Shown here: piece after piece, positions 45,476 to 54,058 of the stretch
Numbering within the stretch: position 1 is the first letter of the stretch
Layout: each line of letters starts with the position of its first letter
The notes under the pieces: generated by a model
Database searches by the model: none
What the model was told of the DNA's origin: nothing
Seen by the model: only the letters and a program-made list of their open reading frames with translations
Translations under genes and position numbers: made by a program
Source of the DNA: Sandaracinaceae bacterium
Lineage (GTDB): Bacteria > Myxococcota_A > Polyangia > Polyangiales > Sandaracinaceae
NCBI GenBank assembly: GCA_040218145.1
Contig: JAVJQK010000104.1
Coordinates: 1 to 64,000, forward strand
Length of the DNA: 64,000 nucleotides
Direction: 5' to 3'

Positions 45476-47113
45476 ATGGAACGAGAGGAGGGCGTCGATC
45501 CGCTCGTCGGGGCGGAGATCGCGGGGCGCTACCGGGTCGACCGACGCGTCGCGTCCGGAGGTATGGGCGACGTCTACGAGGGCGAGCACATCGAGCTGGG
45601 TCGCCGCGTGGCGATCAAGGTGCTGTCGCCGAGCTACTCGCGAAACGAAGAGGCGGTCGCCCGCTTCCTCCGCGAGGCGCGATCGGCGAGCCGGATCGAT
45701 CACCCCGCCATCGTCGACATCATCGATCTCGGCCGGCTCGACAGCGGCGAGCCCTACCTCGTGATGGAGCTGCTCGACGGCGAGGATCTCGCGGACGTGA
45801 TCGCCCGCGAGGCCCCGGTGACCGCGGCACGCGTCGTGGAGCTCCTCGGGCCGGTCGCGCAGGCGCTCGACGCCGTTCACGAGCAAGGAATCCTGCATCG
45901 CGACATCAAGCCGGCCAACATCTTCTTGTCCGCCCGCTCGGACGGGAGCGTCAAACCGAAGCTGCTCGACTTCGGCCTCGCGGCGCTCCGAGAGGCGCCC
46001 GACGAAGAGAAGCTCACCCGCGACGGGATCGTGGTGGGCACGCCGCACTACGTCTCTCCGGAGGCCGCGGAGGGCGAGCCGGTCGACCAGCGCACCGACG
46101 TCTACTCGCTGGGGCTCGTCGCGTTCGAGCTGATGGCGGGCACATTGCCGTTCGACGGCGAGAAGCCGATGTCCCTGCTCTACGCGAAGGTGCGCCGCCC
46201 GGCGCCCACCCTGAGCGCGAAGACGGGGCGCAACTTCGACCCGGACGTCGAGCGGCTCATCGGCCGCACCCTCAGCCGGACGCCGAGCAAGCGCCCCGAG
46301 ACGTGCGGAGAGCTGCTGCGCGAGCTGCAGCGGATCGCCGAGTCTCTCCCGGCCGACTCCACCCTCGTGGATCTCCCCGACGCGAGCGCGAAGGAGGCCG
46401 CCGACTCCAAGGAGGCAGGTGTCCCGGAGCGGGAGCGCCCGATGGTGCCGTCGGAGATCGACATCCCCGGGCACGGCATGCCCTGGCGCACGATCGGGAT
46501 CGCCGCCGCGCTGCTGCTCTTGCTGGGCGTCGGGATCGCGTGGCGAATGGGGGGCGACGAGACGGCGCCGACGGCGCGCGCCGAGGCCTCCGGTGAAGAG
46601 GCCGAGCCCACGCTCCCGATCCTCGAGACCGACATCGCCAGCGCGCCTCCCACGCCCCCGCCGACCGCGGCGGAGGAGCCCGAAGCGCAGGAGGCCGCGG
46701 CGTCGCCCGACGAAGCGGAGCCCGCAGCCGAGCCGACGCCGCGACGGCCCCGCGTGACCGCGCGCGCGCCCCAGGAAGCGGCGGCGGAGGAGCCGGCGGC
46801 GCCTGCGACGACCACGCCGGGGCCGGCGGCCGAGAGCCCCCAGGCCGAGTCCGATCCCGAGCGGGCCGCGGCGCTCGCGCGGGAGGGCGGCACCGCGATC
46901 CTTCGGGGCCAGTTCCCGCGCGCGCGGCAGCTCTATCGCCAGGCGACCTACGCCGACCCGGGCCACGCCGGCGCGTGGCGGGGGCTCGGCCTCGCGAGCG
47001 AGCGCATGGGCCTGGCCCCCGAGGCCGCCAACGCCTACCAGCGCTACCTGCGCCTGGCGCCGAGCGCGTCCGACGCGGCGCAGGTGCGCGAGCGCCTCGC
47101 GCGACTCCAATAG
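45476..47113 (+). CDS. Membrane Ser/Thr protein kinase with C-terminal TPR (paralogue)
   Basis: 545 residues from ATG 45476, chosen because GGAGG is 8 nt upstream; ATGs at 45452, 45455 and 45470 are alternatives. Canonical kinase domain (about 18-280): Lys48 in VAIKVL, HRDIKPANIF with Asp143, LLDFGLA with Asp165, GTPHYVSPEAAEGE. One membrane segment at about 339-358 (TIGIAAALLLLLGVGIAWRM), a long Glu/Ala/Pro linker, and a C-terminal TPR pair ending in EAANAYQRYLRL. Layout and wording match the kinase at 42258 throughout, so they arose by duplication. Likely substrate or partner: the FHA activator between them (inference). Confidence 0.9.
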   Translation: MEREEGVDPLVGAEIAGRYRVDRRVASGGMGDVYEGEHIELGRRVAIKVLSPSYSRNEEAVARFLREARSASRIDHPAIVDIIDLGRLDSGEPYLVMELLDGEDLADVIAREAPVTAARVVELLGPVAQALDAVHEQGILHRDIKPANIFLSARSDGSVKPKLLDFGLAALREAPDEEKLTRDGIVVGTPHYVSPEAAEGEPVDQRTDVYSLGLVAFELMAGTLPFDGEKPMSLLYAKVRRPAPTLSAKTGRNFDPDVERLIGRTLSRTPSKRPETCGELLRELQRIAESLPADSTLVDLPDASAKEAADSKEAGVPERERPMVPSEIDIPGHGMPWRTIGIAAALLLLLGVGIAWRMGGDETAPTARAEASGEEAEPTLPILETDIASAPPTPPPTAAEEPEAQEAAASPDEAEPAAEPTPRRPRVTARAPQEAAAEEPAAPATTTPGPAAESPQAESDPERAAALAREGGTAILRGQFPRARQLYRQATYADPGHAGAWRGLGLASERMGLAPEAANAYQRYLRLAPSASDAAQVRERLARLQ

Positions 47114-47220
47114 CGCGCACTCCCCTCGAGCGCCCACGACGCCCGCGGCCTGACGGCTGCGGGCGTCGTCGCGTCTGGGAGCGCGATGCGCGCAGCGCCG
47201 GGAGGGGTGGGTGTCCAAGC

Positions 47221-47262
47221 CTATGGTCGGGGCGACCACAGCTGTGGGGTGGGATCCCATAG
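47221..47262. promoter_or_regulatory. 42-bp nested dyad upstream of the Ig-like lipoprotein gene
   Basis: Outer arms CTATGG (47221-47226) and CCATAG (47257-47262) and an inner perfect palindrome CCACAGCTGTGG (47236-47247) share exactly the same centre (between 47241 and 47242). The half-site CCACAG/CTGTGG also forms the dyad at 45353-45373. It is about 110 nt upstream of the lipoprotein start. Confidence 0.55.
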
Positions 47263-47371
47263 CCCGACACGAATCGGCCCCGAAACGTGGGCCGGGCGAG
47301 GCCGGAACGGCGTTTGCGAAGCATCCGTCCGAGTGTCGGACCCCTGGGATGCGCTGGGAGGAATGGAAGCG

Positions 47372-49591
47372 ATGAGACCCGAGAGACTTACTTGCATGAG
47401 CGTGGCGCTGTTTGCCGCGCTGGCCTGGACGGGCTGCGACGGCGGTGAAGCGCCGGCGGCGCCGAGCGTCGACGCGCTGCCCGAAGTGACCAACCAGAAC
47501 CCGCTGACCGTGACCGGCTCGGCCGAGGCGGGCGCCCTGGTGCAGATTCGTGTGGGCTCCGGGAGCCCGACCGAAGGCACCGCGGGCGGCGACGGCGCCT
47601 TCTCCATCGACGTCATGCTGACCGCCGAGGTCGAGAACACGCTGCTCGTGTCGCAGACGGTGGACGGCCTCGAGAGCCCCGCCGCGATGGTCACCGTCAC
47701 CCACGACGGAACGCCCCCGGCGGCGCCGCAGCTCGACCCGATCGTCACGCCGACGCGCCGCTCGATGCAGCGCCTCCGCGGTCAGACCGAAGCGAACGCG
47801 ATGATCTTCGTCACGGGCGGCGCCGAGGACGCGGAGGCCACGGCCGACGCGGACGGCCGCTTCGAGGTGACCGTCGCCCTCAACACGAGCGACACCGAGG
47901 CGCTCGACAACGACATCGCCATCGTCGCGCGCGACGTGGCGGGCAACGACGGCCCGGCGACGGACATCACGATCGTCTACGACCCGACGCTGCCCATCGA
48001 GGCGCCGGTCCTCGACGACTTCCCCGGCTTCACGAACATGACCACCGTCACTCTCACGGGTGAGGCGGAGGCGGGCGTCGGCATCAACGCGGTCGGCGGC
48101 GCCACCGACGGGATGACCACCGTGGGCGACGACGGCACCTTCTCGGTGGACGTCGGTCTACGCCCGAACCAGCGCAACGAGATCCTCGTGTTCGCGGTCG
48201 CGGGTGGCGACACCAGCGCGTCGGCCAGCGCGGTCGTCGTGCACGACGACGTCGCCCCCAACGCGCCCAACCTCGACCCGCAGGCGTCGCCCACCGGCGC
48301 CGAGATCATCCGCATGACGGGTGAGGCGGAGCCGGGCGCCACCGTCGACGTGACGGGCGGCATGGCCGACGCGAGCGGCACCGCGGACGACGAGGGCTTC
48401 TTCTCGGTCGACGTGATGCTCACCCTCGACGCGGACAACGCGCTGAGCGTCACCGCGACCGACGCGGCGGGCAACACGAGCGAGCCGAGCGCGGTCACCA
48501 TCACCCAGGACAGCAGCCTCGAGGAGCCGGTCATCGTCGACCCGGTCATGTCGCCCACGAGCGACCCGACCGTGATGCTCACGGGCCGCGCCCAGGCGGA
48601 CAGCGAGATCGAGATCACCGGCGGCGCGGACACCGTGACGGCGATGAGCAACGCGAGCGGCGACTGGAACGCCACCGTGACCCTCCGCGCCAACATGCGG
48701 AACGAGCTGCGCATCACCCGGCCCGGCAGCGGCGTCGACACCATCGTGACCATCGAGCACGACGACGTGGCCCCGATGGCGCCCGAGCTGAACGACCTGC
48801 CGAGCCCGACCGGGAACACGATGATCGACGTGACCGGCACGTCGGAGCCCCGCGCTCGCATCAGCGTGAGCGGCGGCGTGATGCCGGCCAGCGGCAACGC
48901 GGGCATGGACGGCCGCTTCAGCGTGCGCGTCCAGATCGCGGAGGACGCGGAGACGACCCTCAGCGTCATCGCCACCGACCGCGCGGGCAACTCGGGCTCG
49001 CCGAGCATGGCCACCGTCACGCACTCCAGCGCGACCCCGCCTGCGCCCCGCGTCGACCAGACCAACCCCGCGCCCACCAACATGCCCACCCACACCGTCA
49101 CCGGTCGGGTCGAGATGCCGGGCCCCGGCATCGAGGTCGTCATCCGCGGCGGCATGGCCACGGCGATGGGCGCCACCGACCCGAGCAGCGGCACGTTCTC
49201 GGTCGAGGTCACCCTCAACCCGAACGTGGAGAACACCCTCATGGTGGTCTCGCGCGAGGGCAGCATCGAGAGCCCGGCCACGCCGGTCACCATCATCCAC
49301 GACGACATCGCGCCGGCCCAGCCCGACGCGTCGGCCATCACCGCGACCGCGGGCGGCTGCGTCCTCGGGGTGCCCACGGGCGGCAACGTCTCGGGCATGA
49401 TGATGAGCGTCGAGGCGCGGTCCACGGTCCGCGTCGAGAACGTCACCGTGGGCTCGAGCGCGACTGGCACCGCCACGGACGCCGGCTCCTTCAACGTCGG
49501 TATCGGCGCCTGCAACGGAGACGTGATGCGCATCACGTCGACCGACGCCGCCGGTAACGTCAGCGACTTCGTGGAGGTCAACGCAGGTTGA
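47372..49591 (+). CDS. Lipoprotein with about eight Ig-like repeats
   Basis: 739 residues from ATG 47372 (GGAGG 10 nt upstream; ATG 47363 is too close to it). Lipobox LAWTGC. The mature protein consists almost entirely of tandem Ig-like beta-sandwich repeats of about 85-90 residues, each with a VTGxAEx-G start, a DGxFSVDVxL turn and a closing VTxxHDxxAP hinge (e.g. GDDGTFSVDVGLRPNQ, DEGFFSVDVMLTLDADN). Such repeats form stalks of surface adhesins; no terminal adhesive domain is recognised. It has its own upstream region with a nested dyad, and three hairpins follow its stop. Confidence 0.8.
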   Translation: MRPERLTCMSVALFAALAWTGCDGGEAPAAPSVDALPEVTNQNPLTVTGSAEAGALVQIRVGSGSPTEGTAGGDGAFSIDVMLTAEVENTLLVSQTVDGLESPAAMVTVTHDGTPPAAPQLDPIVTPTRRSMQRLRGQTEANAMIFVTGGAEDAEATADADGRFEVTVALNTSDTEALDNDIAIVARDVAGNDGPATDITIVYDPTLPIEAPVLDDFPGFTNMTTVTLTGEAEAGVGINAVGGATDGMTTVGDDGTFSVDVGLRPNQRNEILVFAVAGGDTSASASAVVVHDDVAPNAPNLDPQASPTGAEIIRMTGEAEPGATVDVTGGMADASGTADDEGFFSVDVMLTLDADNALSVTATDAAGNTSEPSAVTITQDSSLEEPVIVDPVMSPTSDPTVMLTGRAQADSEIEITGGADTVTAMSNASGDWNATVTLRANMRNELRITRPGSGVDTIVTIEHDDVAPMAPELNDLPSPTGNTMIDVTGTSEPRARISVSGGVMPASGNAGMDGRFSVRVQIAEDAETTLSVIATDRAGNSGSPSMATVTHSSATPPAPRVDQTNPAPTNMPTHTVTGRVEMPGPGIEVVIRGGMATAMGATDPSSGTFSVEVTLNPNVENTLMVVSREGSIESPATPVTIIHDDIAPAQPDASAITATAGGCVLGVPTGGNVSGMMMSVEARSTVRVENVTVGSSATGTATDAGSFNVGIGACNGDVMRITSTDAAGNVSDFVEVNAG

Positions 49592-49603
49592 TCCCGCACG
49601 GAG

Positions 49604-49630
49604 CGATGACCCCGCACTCCGGGGTCATCG
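49604..49630 (+). terminator. Hairpin 1 after the Ig-like gene
   Basis: CGATGACCCCG pairs with CGGGGTCATCG: 11-bp perfect stem and 5-nt loop, 13 nt past the stop codon. It is followed by C-rich, not T-rich, sequence, so a factor-independent terminator is not certain. Confidence 0.5.
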
Positions 49631-49643
49631 TCCCCCCAACCCA

Positions 49644-49665
49644 ACCGTCGGGGAGACTCGACGGT
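49644..49665 (+). other. Hairpin 2
   Basis: ACCGTCG and CGACGGT form a 7-bp perfect stem with an 8-nt loop. It is the middle of three successive stems after the Ig-like gene. Confidence 0.45.
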
Positions 49666-49682
49666 CCCACACCGCACCACTC

Positions 49683-49718
49683 GGGCCCGGTAGAAGAGCT
49701 TGCTCTTCTACCGGGCCC
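49683..49718 (+). terminator. Hairpin 3: 17-bp perfect inverted repeat
   Basis: GGGCCCGGTAGAAGAGC (49683-49699) pairs with GCTCTTCTACCGGGCCC (49702-49718) around TT. It is followed by ACTAATTTAATT, the most AT-rich patch nearby. Strongest terminator candidate of the three, possibly bidirectional. Confidence 0.55.
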
Positions 49719-49735
49719 ACTAATTTAATTGGAGG

Positions 49736-50311
49736 GCTGAACGCAGCCCTCCCCCCAATGGGCAAACGCGCCAAAGGGGCCCCCCACCTAACAACGCCGA
49801 CGCGCTTTGCGCGTCGCGTCCCGGGCCTTTCGGCCCGGGTCCCTCGGTCGGTGGCTGCCAGGGACGTGCCCGGACTGCGGCTGAACGCAGCCCTCCCCTC
49901 ATTGGGCAAGAGCGCCAATGGGGCCCCCCTCCTAACTACGCCGACGCGCTGCGCGCGTCGCGTCCCGGGCCTTTCGGCCCGGGTCCCTCGGTCGGTGGCT
50001 GCCAGGGACGTGCCCGGACTGCGGCTGAACGCAGCCCTCCTCCCATTGGGCAAAAGCGCCAATGGGGCCCCCCCTCCTAACTACGACGACGCGCTTTGCG
50101 CGTCGCGTCCCGGGCCTTCGGCCCGGGTCCCTCGGTCGGTGGCTGCCAGGGACGTGCCCGGACTGCGGCTGAACGCAGCCCTCCCCCCAGTGGGCGAAGC
50201 GCCAATGGGGCCCCCCACCCAACAAACCCCACCCGCTTCGCGCGTAGCGTACCCGGCCGTTCGGCCCCGGTCCCGGGGTTCGGCGGCTCCCAGATGGGTT
50301 TCGGGTTGCCG
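49736..50311. repeat. Four tandem copies of a 144-bp hairpin-rich unit
   Basis: Unit starts at 49736, 49880, 50024 and 50168, each marked by GCTGAACGCAGCCCTCC, so the period is exactly 144 bp; the last copy decays after about 60 bp. Each good copy has three robust stems: CCCATTGG/CCAATGGG, CGACGCGC/GCGCGTCG with a TTT loop, and CCCGGGCC/GGCCCGGG. Copy 1 adds GGAGGGCTG/CAGCCCTCC. The period is divisible by three, so frames stay open, but no start or domain supports translation. Confidence 0.85.
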
Positions 50312-50370
50312 GCGCCGCTTGCTCCGACGCTCGCTCGAGACCGCAGCTCGCGGGATGGCGGCTGCGAGCG

Positions 50371-50811
50371 CGGTCGCGGACTCGGGCGCGGATTCGGGCG
50401 CGGACGCGGAGGCGGAGGCGGTCGCGGTCGCGGAGGCGGTCGCGGAGGCGGACTCGGTCGCGGAGGCGGACTCGGTCGCGGAGGCGGACGCGGTCGCGGA
50501 GGCGGTCGCGGAGGCGGTCGCGGAGGCGGACTCGGTCGCGGAGGCGGACTCGGTCGCGGAGGCGGACTCGGTCGCGGAGGCGGACTCGGTCGCGGAGGCG
50601 GACTCGGTCGCGGAGGCGGACTCGGTCGCGGAGGCGGACTCGGACTCGGTCGCGGAGGCGGAGGCGGACTCGGTCGCGGAGGCGGAGGCGGACTCGGTCG
50701 CAGAGGCGGAGGCGGACTCGGTCGCGGAGGCGGAGGCGGACTCGGTCGCGGAGGCGGAGGCGGACTCGGTCGCGGAGGCGGTCGCGGAGGCGGAGGCGGT
50801 CGCGAGCTCCG
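50371..50811. repeat. Hexamer/18-bp array (GCGGACTCGGTCGCGGAG)
   Basis: About 440 bp of GCGGAC, TCGGTC and GCGGAG hexamers, largely as an 18-bp unit, switching to a 24-bp variant with an extra GCGGAG toward the right. Same sequence class as the hexamer arrays at 33.5-35.8 kb, 15 kb away. It has no CACGTG block beside it. Confidence 0.85.
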
Positions 50812-51017
50812 AGGCGGCCGCTACCCCACGAAGTCCGATCGCGCGACTGCGGCCCCGGCGGCTCGGTGGTCTCCGACGAGCGAGAGGCGCAGCGAGTCCT
50901 CCGCGGCTCGCAACCCGCCGCGCTGACGCCTCGCCCAAGACACTGAGATCAAACGAGAAAGGCGGACATAGGAGCCGGCGGTGGACCCGGACGTGGCCGG
51001 TCGCTCAAGGTGGACCG

Positions 51018-52220
51018 ATGCTGCACGACGCCAACCGAGCCCGCCGCGAGAGCGCCAGCGCGTACGCGGCGCTCGCCGCGCTGGTCTGCGGGCTGGTCGC
51101 CTGCGAGGCCCCCCCGGCGGCGTCGGACGGCGGCGCGGCGATGTCGGACGCGGGCCCGGTCGTTCCTTCGCCGATGGACGCGGGAGGCGGCGAGATCGAC
51201 GGCGGCTCGGCGCCCGAGGACGCAGGCGGTGACGCCGGTCGCGCGCCGCGGGTGGACGCGGGGCCGAACCGGAGCGCCATGTTCGGGCCGCAGTCCTCGA
51301 GCGCCGCGGCCGACTGGGGCTTCGACTTCGTCGAGACGTTCGACGGGCTCAGCGACTGGGTGCGAACGGAGGGGAGCGTCGGCAACGTGCACGACGTGGC
51401 GCGGATGCCCAAGCTGCTGGACGGAAGCGACTCGGCCTGGGGCTACTACTCGGCCTGGAGCGACGCGACGCCGCCGTCGAGCTGGATCGGCGCGTTCGGA
51501 GACGAGCGGGTGTGGCGGGGGACGAAGTCGGCGGCGATCGATCTCGGCGGCGCCGCGGGACCGAGTCGCTTCGGGCTCTACATGGGCGAGGGCTACGACG
51601 AGTTTCACCTCTTCTTCATGGTCAACGTCCCGCGCAACGAGTTCCCGACGTCGTGCGCAGGAGGCCGCTGTCGTGACGGCGCGACGGGGACCTACACAGA
51701 GGGCGAGAGCTACGCGTACTTCGGCTCCTGGAAGTTCAACACCTTCAACCTGGGCTGCCCCTCGGCCCTGTGCCCCGACCGCGACACGTACAGCGAGCAC
51801 TGGCACCTGGTCGCCCACCTCAAGCAGAACAGCTACGCCACCGACCCCGGCATCATGATCCGCATGGAGGGGCACGGCGACGACAGCATGGATCGCTGGG
51901 CCAACGCCGGAGATCGGAGCCTGAACGACCTCCTCGGTGACTGGTTCGGCATCGAGTATCACGTCACCCAGCTGGACGCTGAGACGGTCTTCGACGCGTG
52001 GGTCTACGACCAGGACGGGACCGCCACCCAGGTCCTCGAGGGGCAGCGCTGGACGAACCCCGCGTCCGCGCGGGGCCAACGCTGGAACCAGTTCTTCTTC
52101 GGGGGGAACAACAGCAACACGTACAGCTGGGGCCCCACGATGCAGTCCGTCTACTACATCGACGACGTGATCATCGACGAGGGGCGCATCGGCCCCCGCT
52201 ACTTCGAGATCATCCGCTGA
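51018..52220 (+). CDS. Lipoprotein with jelly-roll (polysaccharide-lyase-like) domain
   Basis: 400 residues. The ATG at 51018 (AAGG 7 nt upstream) begins a lipobox signal peptide (ALVCGLVAC). The frame is open far upstream through repeats, but the lipobox fixes the start. A Gly/Asp/Ala linker (35-85) precedes a beta-rich domain (about 100-400): SRFGLYMGEGYDEFHLFFMV, YAYFGSWKFNTFNLGC, and terminal VYYIDDVIIDEGRIGPRY. It resembles concanavalin-A-like or PL14/heparin-lyase-like sandwiches, but I cannot assign catalytic residues. Followed 20 nt later by a similar lipoprotein gene, probably one operon. Confidence 0.7.
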   Translation: MLHDANRARRESASAYAALAALVCGLVACEAPPAASDGGAAMSDAGPVVPSPMDAGGGEIDGGSAPEDAGGDAGRAPRVDAGPNRSAMFGPQSSSAAADWGFDFVETFDGLSDWVRTEGSVGNVHDVARMPKLLDGSDSAWGYYSAWSDATPPSSWIGAFGDERVWRGTKSAAIDLGGAAGPSRFGLYMGEGYDEFHLFFMVNVPRNEFPTSCAGGRCRDGATGTYTEGESYAYFGSWKFNTFNLGCPSALCPDRDTYSEHWHLVAHLKQNSYATDPGIMIRMEGHGDDSMDRWANAGDRSLNDLLGDWFGIEYHVTQLDAETVFDAWVYDQDGTATQVLEGQRWTNPASARGQRWNQFFFGGNNSNTYSWGPTMQSVYYIDDVIIDEGRIGPRYFEIIR

Positions 52221-52239
52221 CCTGACACACGAGGACGTC

Positions 52240-53448
52240 ATGAGACTTTGCATTCGGGCTTCACGCTGGCTCGTGATCGTGACCCTCCTGGGCTGCACCG
52301 GGATGCTCTCCGCGCCCGACGCGACGGTGAGCGTCAGCGACGGCGACGTTCCGCGCGTCGACGCCGACGCGCCCGCTCGAGACGCGCGGGCGCCGACGCC
52401 GTCGGACGCCGCGCTCGACGACGCGGCCACGGGGGACGCAGACACGGGAGACGCAGGGCGGCCCGGAGGCCTCACCTGCGCGGACCGCGCGAGCCACCCG
52501 GAGTGGCTGCTCTGCGAGGACTTCGAGGGCGGCGCCGGCGACTTCGACGCGTGGCGGGCGGGCACGCCGTTCCACGAGCTGTCGGGCGACGAAGACCGCG
52601 GTCGGATGAACATCGTCAGCGATCGGGCGCACGCGGGGGCACACGCGCTGCACATGCCGGCCAGCGCCGCCTCGGGCTACCGCGGCGCGTCCCTGAGCTG
52701 GCTCCAGTGCGCGGGGGACTACGAGCGGGGCTGCAGCCTCGGGGGACACGACGAGCTCTTCTTGCGAGCGTGGGTGCGCTTCGGCGAGGAGCACCGGTTC
52801 GTCCATCACTTTCTCAGTATCCGCGGCCGCTACACGGCGGACTCGCCCTACGACGACTCGCTGTCCGGCTACTGGTTCAACGGCACCGCGGGCTGCCTCC
52901 CCGACGGCACGACGCACATGAGCGCGACGCTGGAGGTGGACCGCCGCTCCGAGTCCCCGCGTCATCACACGGGCTACTTCTACTCCTATCACCCCGACAT
53001 GCCGCGCACGCGCTGCGGGGGCGGCAACGCGCGCTTCCCGGAGATCTGTCGCGACTGCAATCGCTGGGAGGCGATCCGCCTCGCGCCGAGCTGCGACGAC
53101 ACCGACCACGGATGCTACTGGGGTGAGACCTTCGAGGTCGGCGACGCGGAGCTCGCCGCCGATCCCGATCGCTTCACCTTCTCCAAGGGCGAATGGACCT
53201 GCCTCGAGATGCGGGTGAGGCTCAACACGCCCGGCGTGGCCGACGGAGAGATGGAGTACTGGATCGATGACGCGCCGGCCTTCGCGGTGCGCGACATGCG
53301 CTGGCGGACCGTCGACACGGTGGCCCTCAACCGCGTCGAGCTCCAGCACTACATCAACGGAAGCAATTGGTTCGGCACCCCCGAGCAGAGCAACGAGGTC
53401 TGGTTCGACGACGTGGTGATCAGCACGCGTCGGGTCGGCTGTCGGTGA
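52240..53448 (+). CDS. Second jelly-roll lipoprotein
   Basis: 402 residues. GAGG precedes the ATG at good spacing. Lipobox VTLLGC. Asp/Ala-rich linker (25-75). The domain (about 85-402) begins LLCEDFEGGAGDFDAWR and contains LFLRAWVRFGEEHRFVHHF, a Cys-rich insertion, FSKGEWTCLEMRVRLNTPG, MEYWIDDAPAF and a closing VWFDDVVIST. This is the usual layout of heparin-lyase-I/PL14-like beta-jelly-rolls, often annotated as polysaccharide lyases. Activity not established. Adjacent to and co-directional with the preceding jelly-roll gene; sequence identity between the two is low. Confidence 0.75.
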   Translation: MRLCIRASRWLVIVTLLGCTGMLSAPDATVSVSDGDVPRVDADAPARDARAPTPSDAALDDAATGDADTGDAGRPGGLTCADRASHPEWLLCEDFEGGAGDFDAWRAGTPFHELSGDEDRGRMNIVSDRAHAGAHALHMPASAASGYRGASLSWLQCAGDYERGCSLGGHDELFLRAWVRFGEEHRFVHHFLSIRGRYTADSPYDDSLSGYWFNGTAGCLPDGTTHMSATLEVDRRSESPRHHTGYFYSYHPDMPRTRCGGGNARFPEICRDCNRWEAIRLAPSCDDTDHGCYWGETFEVGDAELAADPDRFTFSKGEWTCLEMRVRLNTPGVADGEMEYWIDDAPAFAVRDMRWRTVDTVALNRVELQHYINGSNWFGTPEQSNEVWFDDVVISTRRVGCR

Positions 53449-53518
53449 GCCACTCGAATGTGCCCGGCTCGCCATTCTTGGGTTGGTGCTCCGAGATCGC
53501 GCCTCATATTGAGGAGAC

Positions 53519-54049
53519 ATGCGACGACTTCTTCTTGGTTCTTTCCTTCTCCTCGCCTTCGGGTGCTCCAACCTGCTGGCCTTCGACCTCACGCTGAACC
53601 TCGCGGAGCAGCGGGTGAACGGGAGCCCGGTCGGGGGGCTGCTGGGCGGCTTCTTCGAGCTGCCGATCCCGCTCGAGGTGGATCTCGCCTCCGAGACGGC
53701 GGCGCGCGACACGGGGCCCGCGCAGGCGGTGCGGCTGACCGCGCTGACGCTCGACATCACGCCCACCGCGGAGGAGGCGGGCGATACGGACGACTTCGGC
53801 TTCGTCGACTCGATCGAGATCTTCGTCGAGAGCCGCGAGAGCGGGAGCGACCTGCCGCGAGTGCGAGTGGCCAACGTGAGCGCGGTGCCGGACGGGGCGC
53901 GGCAGATCGCGTTCGAGACCGACACGTCGGTCGATCTTCGCCCCTACATCAACGAGGGCGCGCGGCTGACGAGCTCGGCCGAGGGCACCGTGCCGCCGGA
54001 TGACGTGACCTTCGACGGGCAGATCCTGCTGACCGTCGAGGTCCTCTGA
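53519..54049 (+). CDS. Small lipoprotein, unknown
   Basis: 176 residues. GAGGAG is 2 nt before the ATG region at 53519. Lipobox LLLAFGC. The mature part is a single beta-rich domain with alternating hydrophobics (LTLDITPTAEEAGDTDDFGF, SIEIFVESRESGSDLPRVRV, DVTFDGQILLTVEVL). No family recognised. It ends 9 nt from the end of the converging giant TPR gene. Confidence 0.75.
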   Translation: MRRLLLGSFLLLAFGCSNLLAFDLTLNLAEQRVNGSPVGGLLGGFFELPIPLEVDLASETAARDTGPAQAVRLTALTLDITPTAEEAGDTDDFGFVDSIEIFVESRESGSDLPRVRVANVSAVPDGARQIAFETDTSVDLRPYINEGARLTSSAEGTVPPDDVTFDGQILLTVEVL

Positions 54050-54058
54050 TCGGCGCGC

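Noticed and set aside
49758..51017. N-terminal extension of the 51018 lipoprotein through the 144-bp and hexamer repeats
   Set aside because: The frame is open only because repeat periods are multiples of three; the lipobox signal peptide and RBS at 51018 fix the true start.
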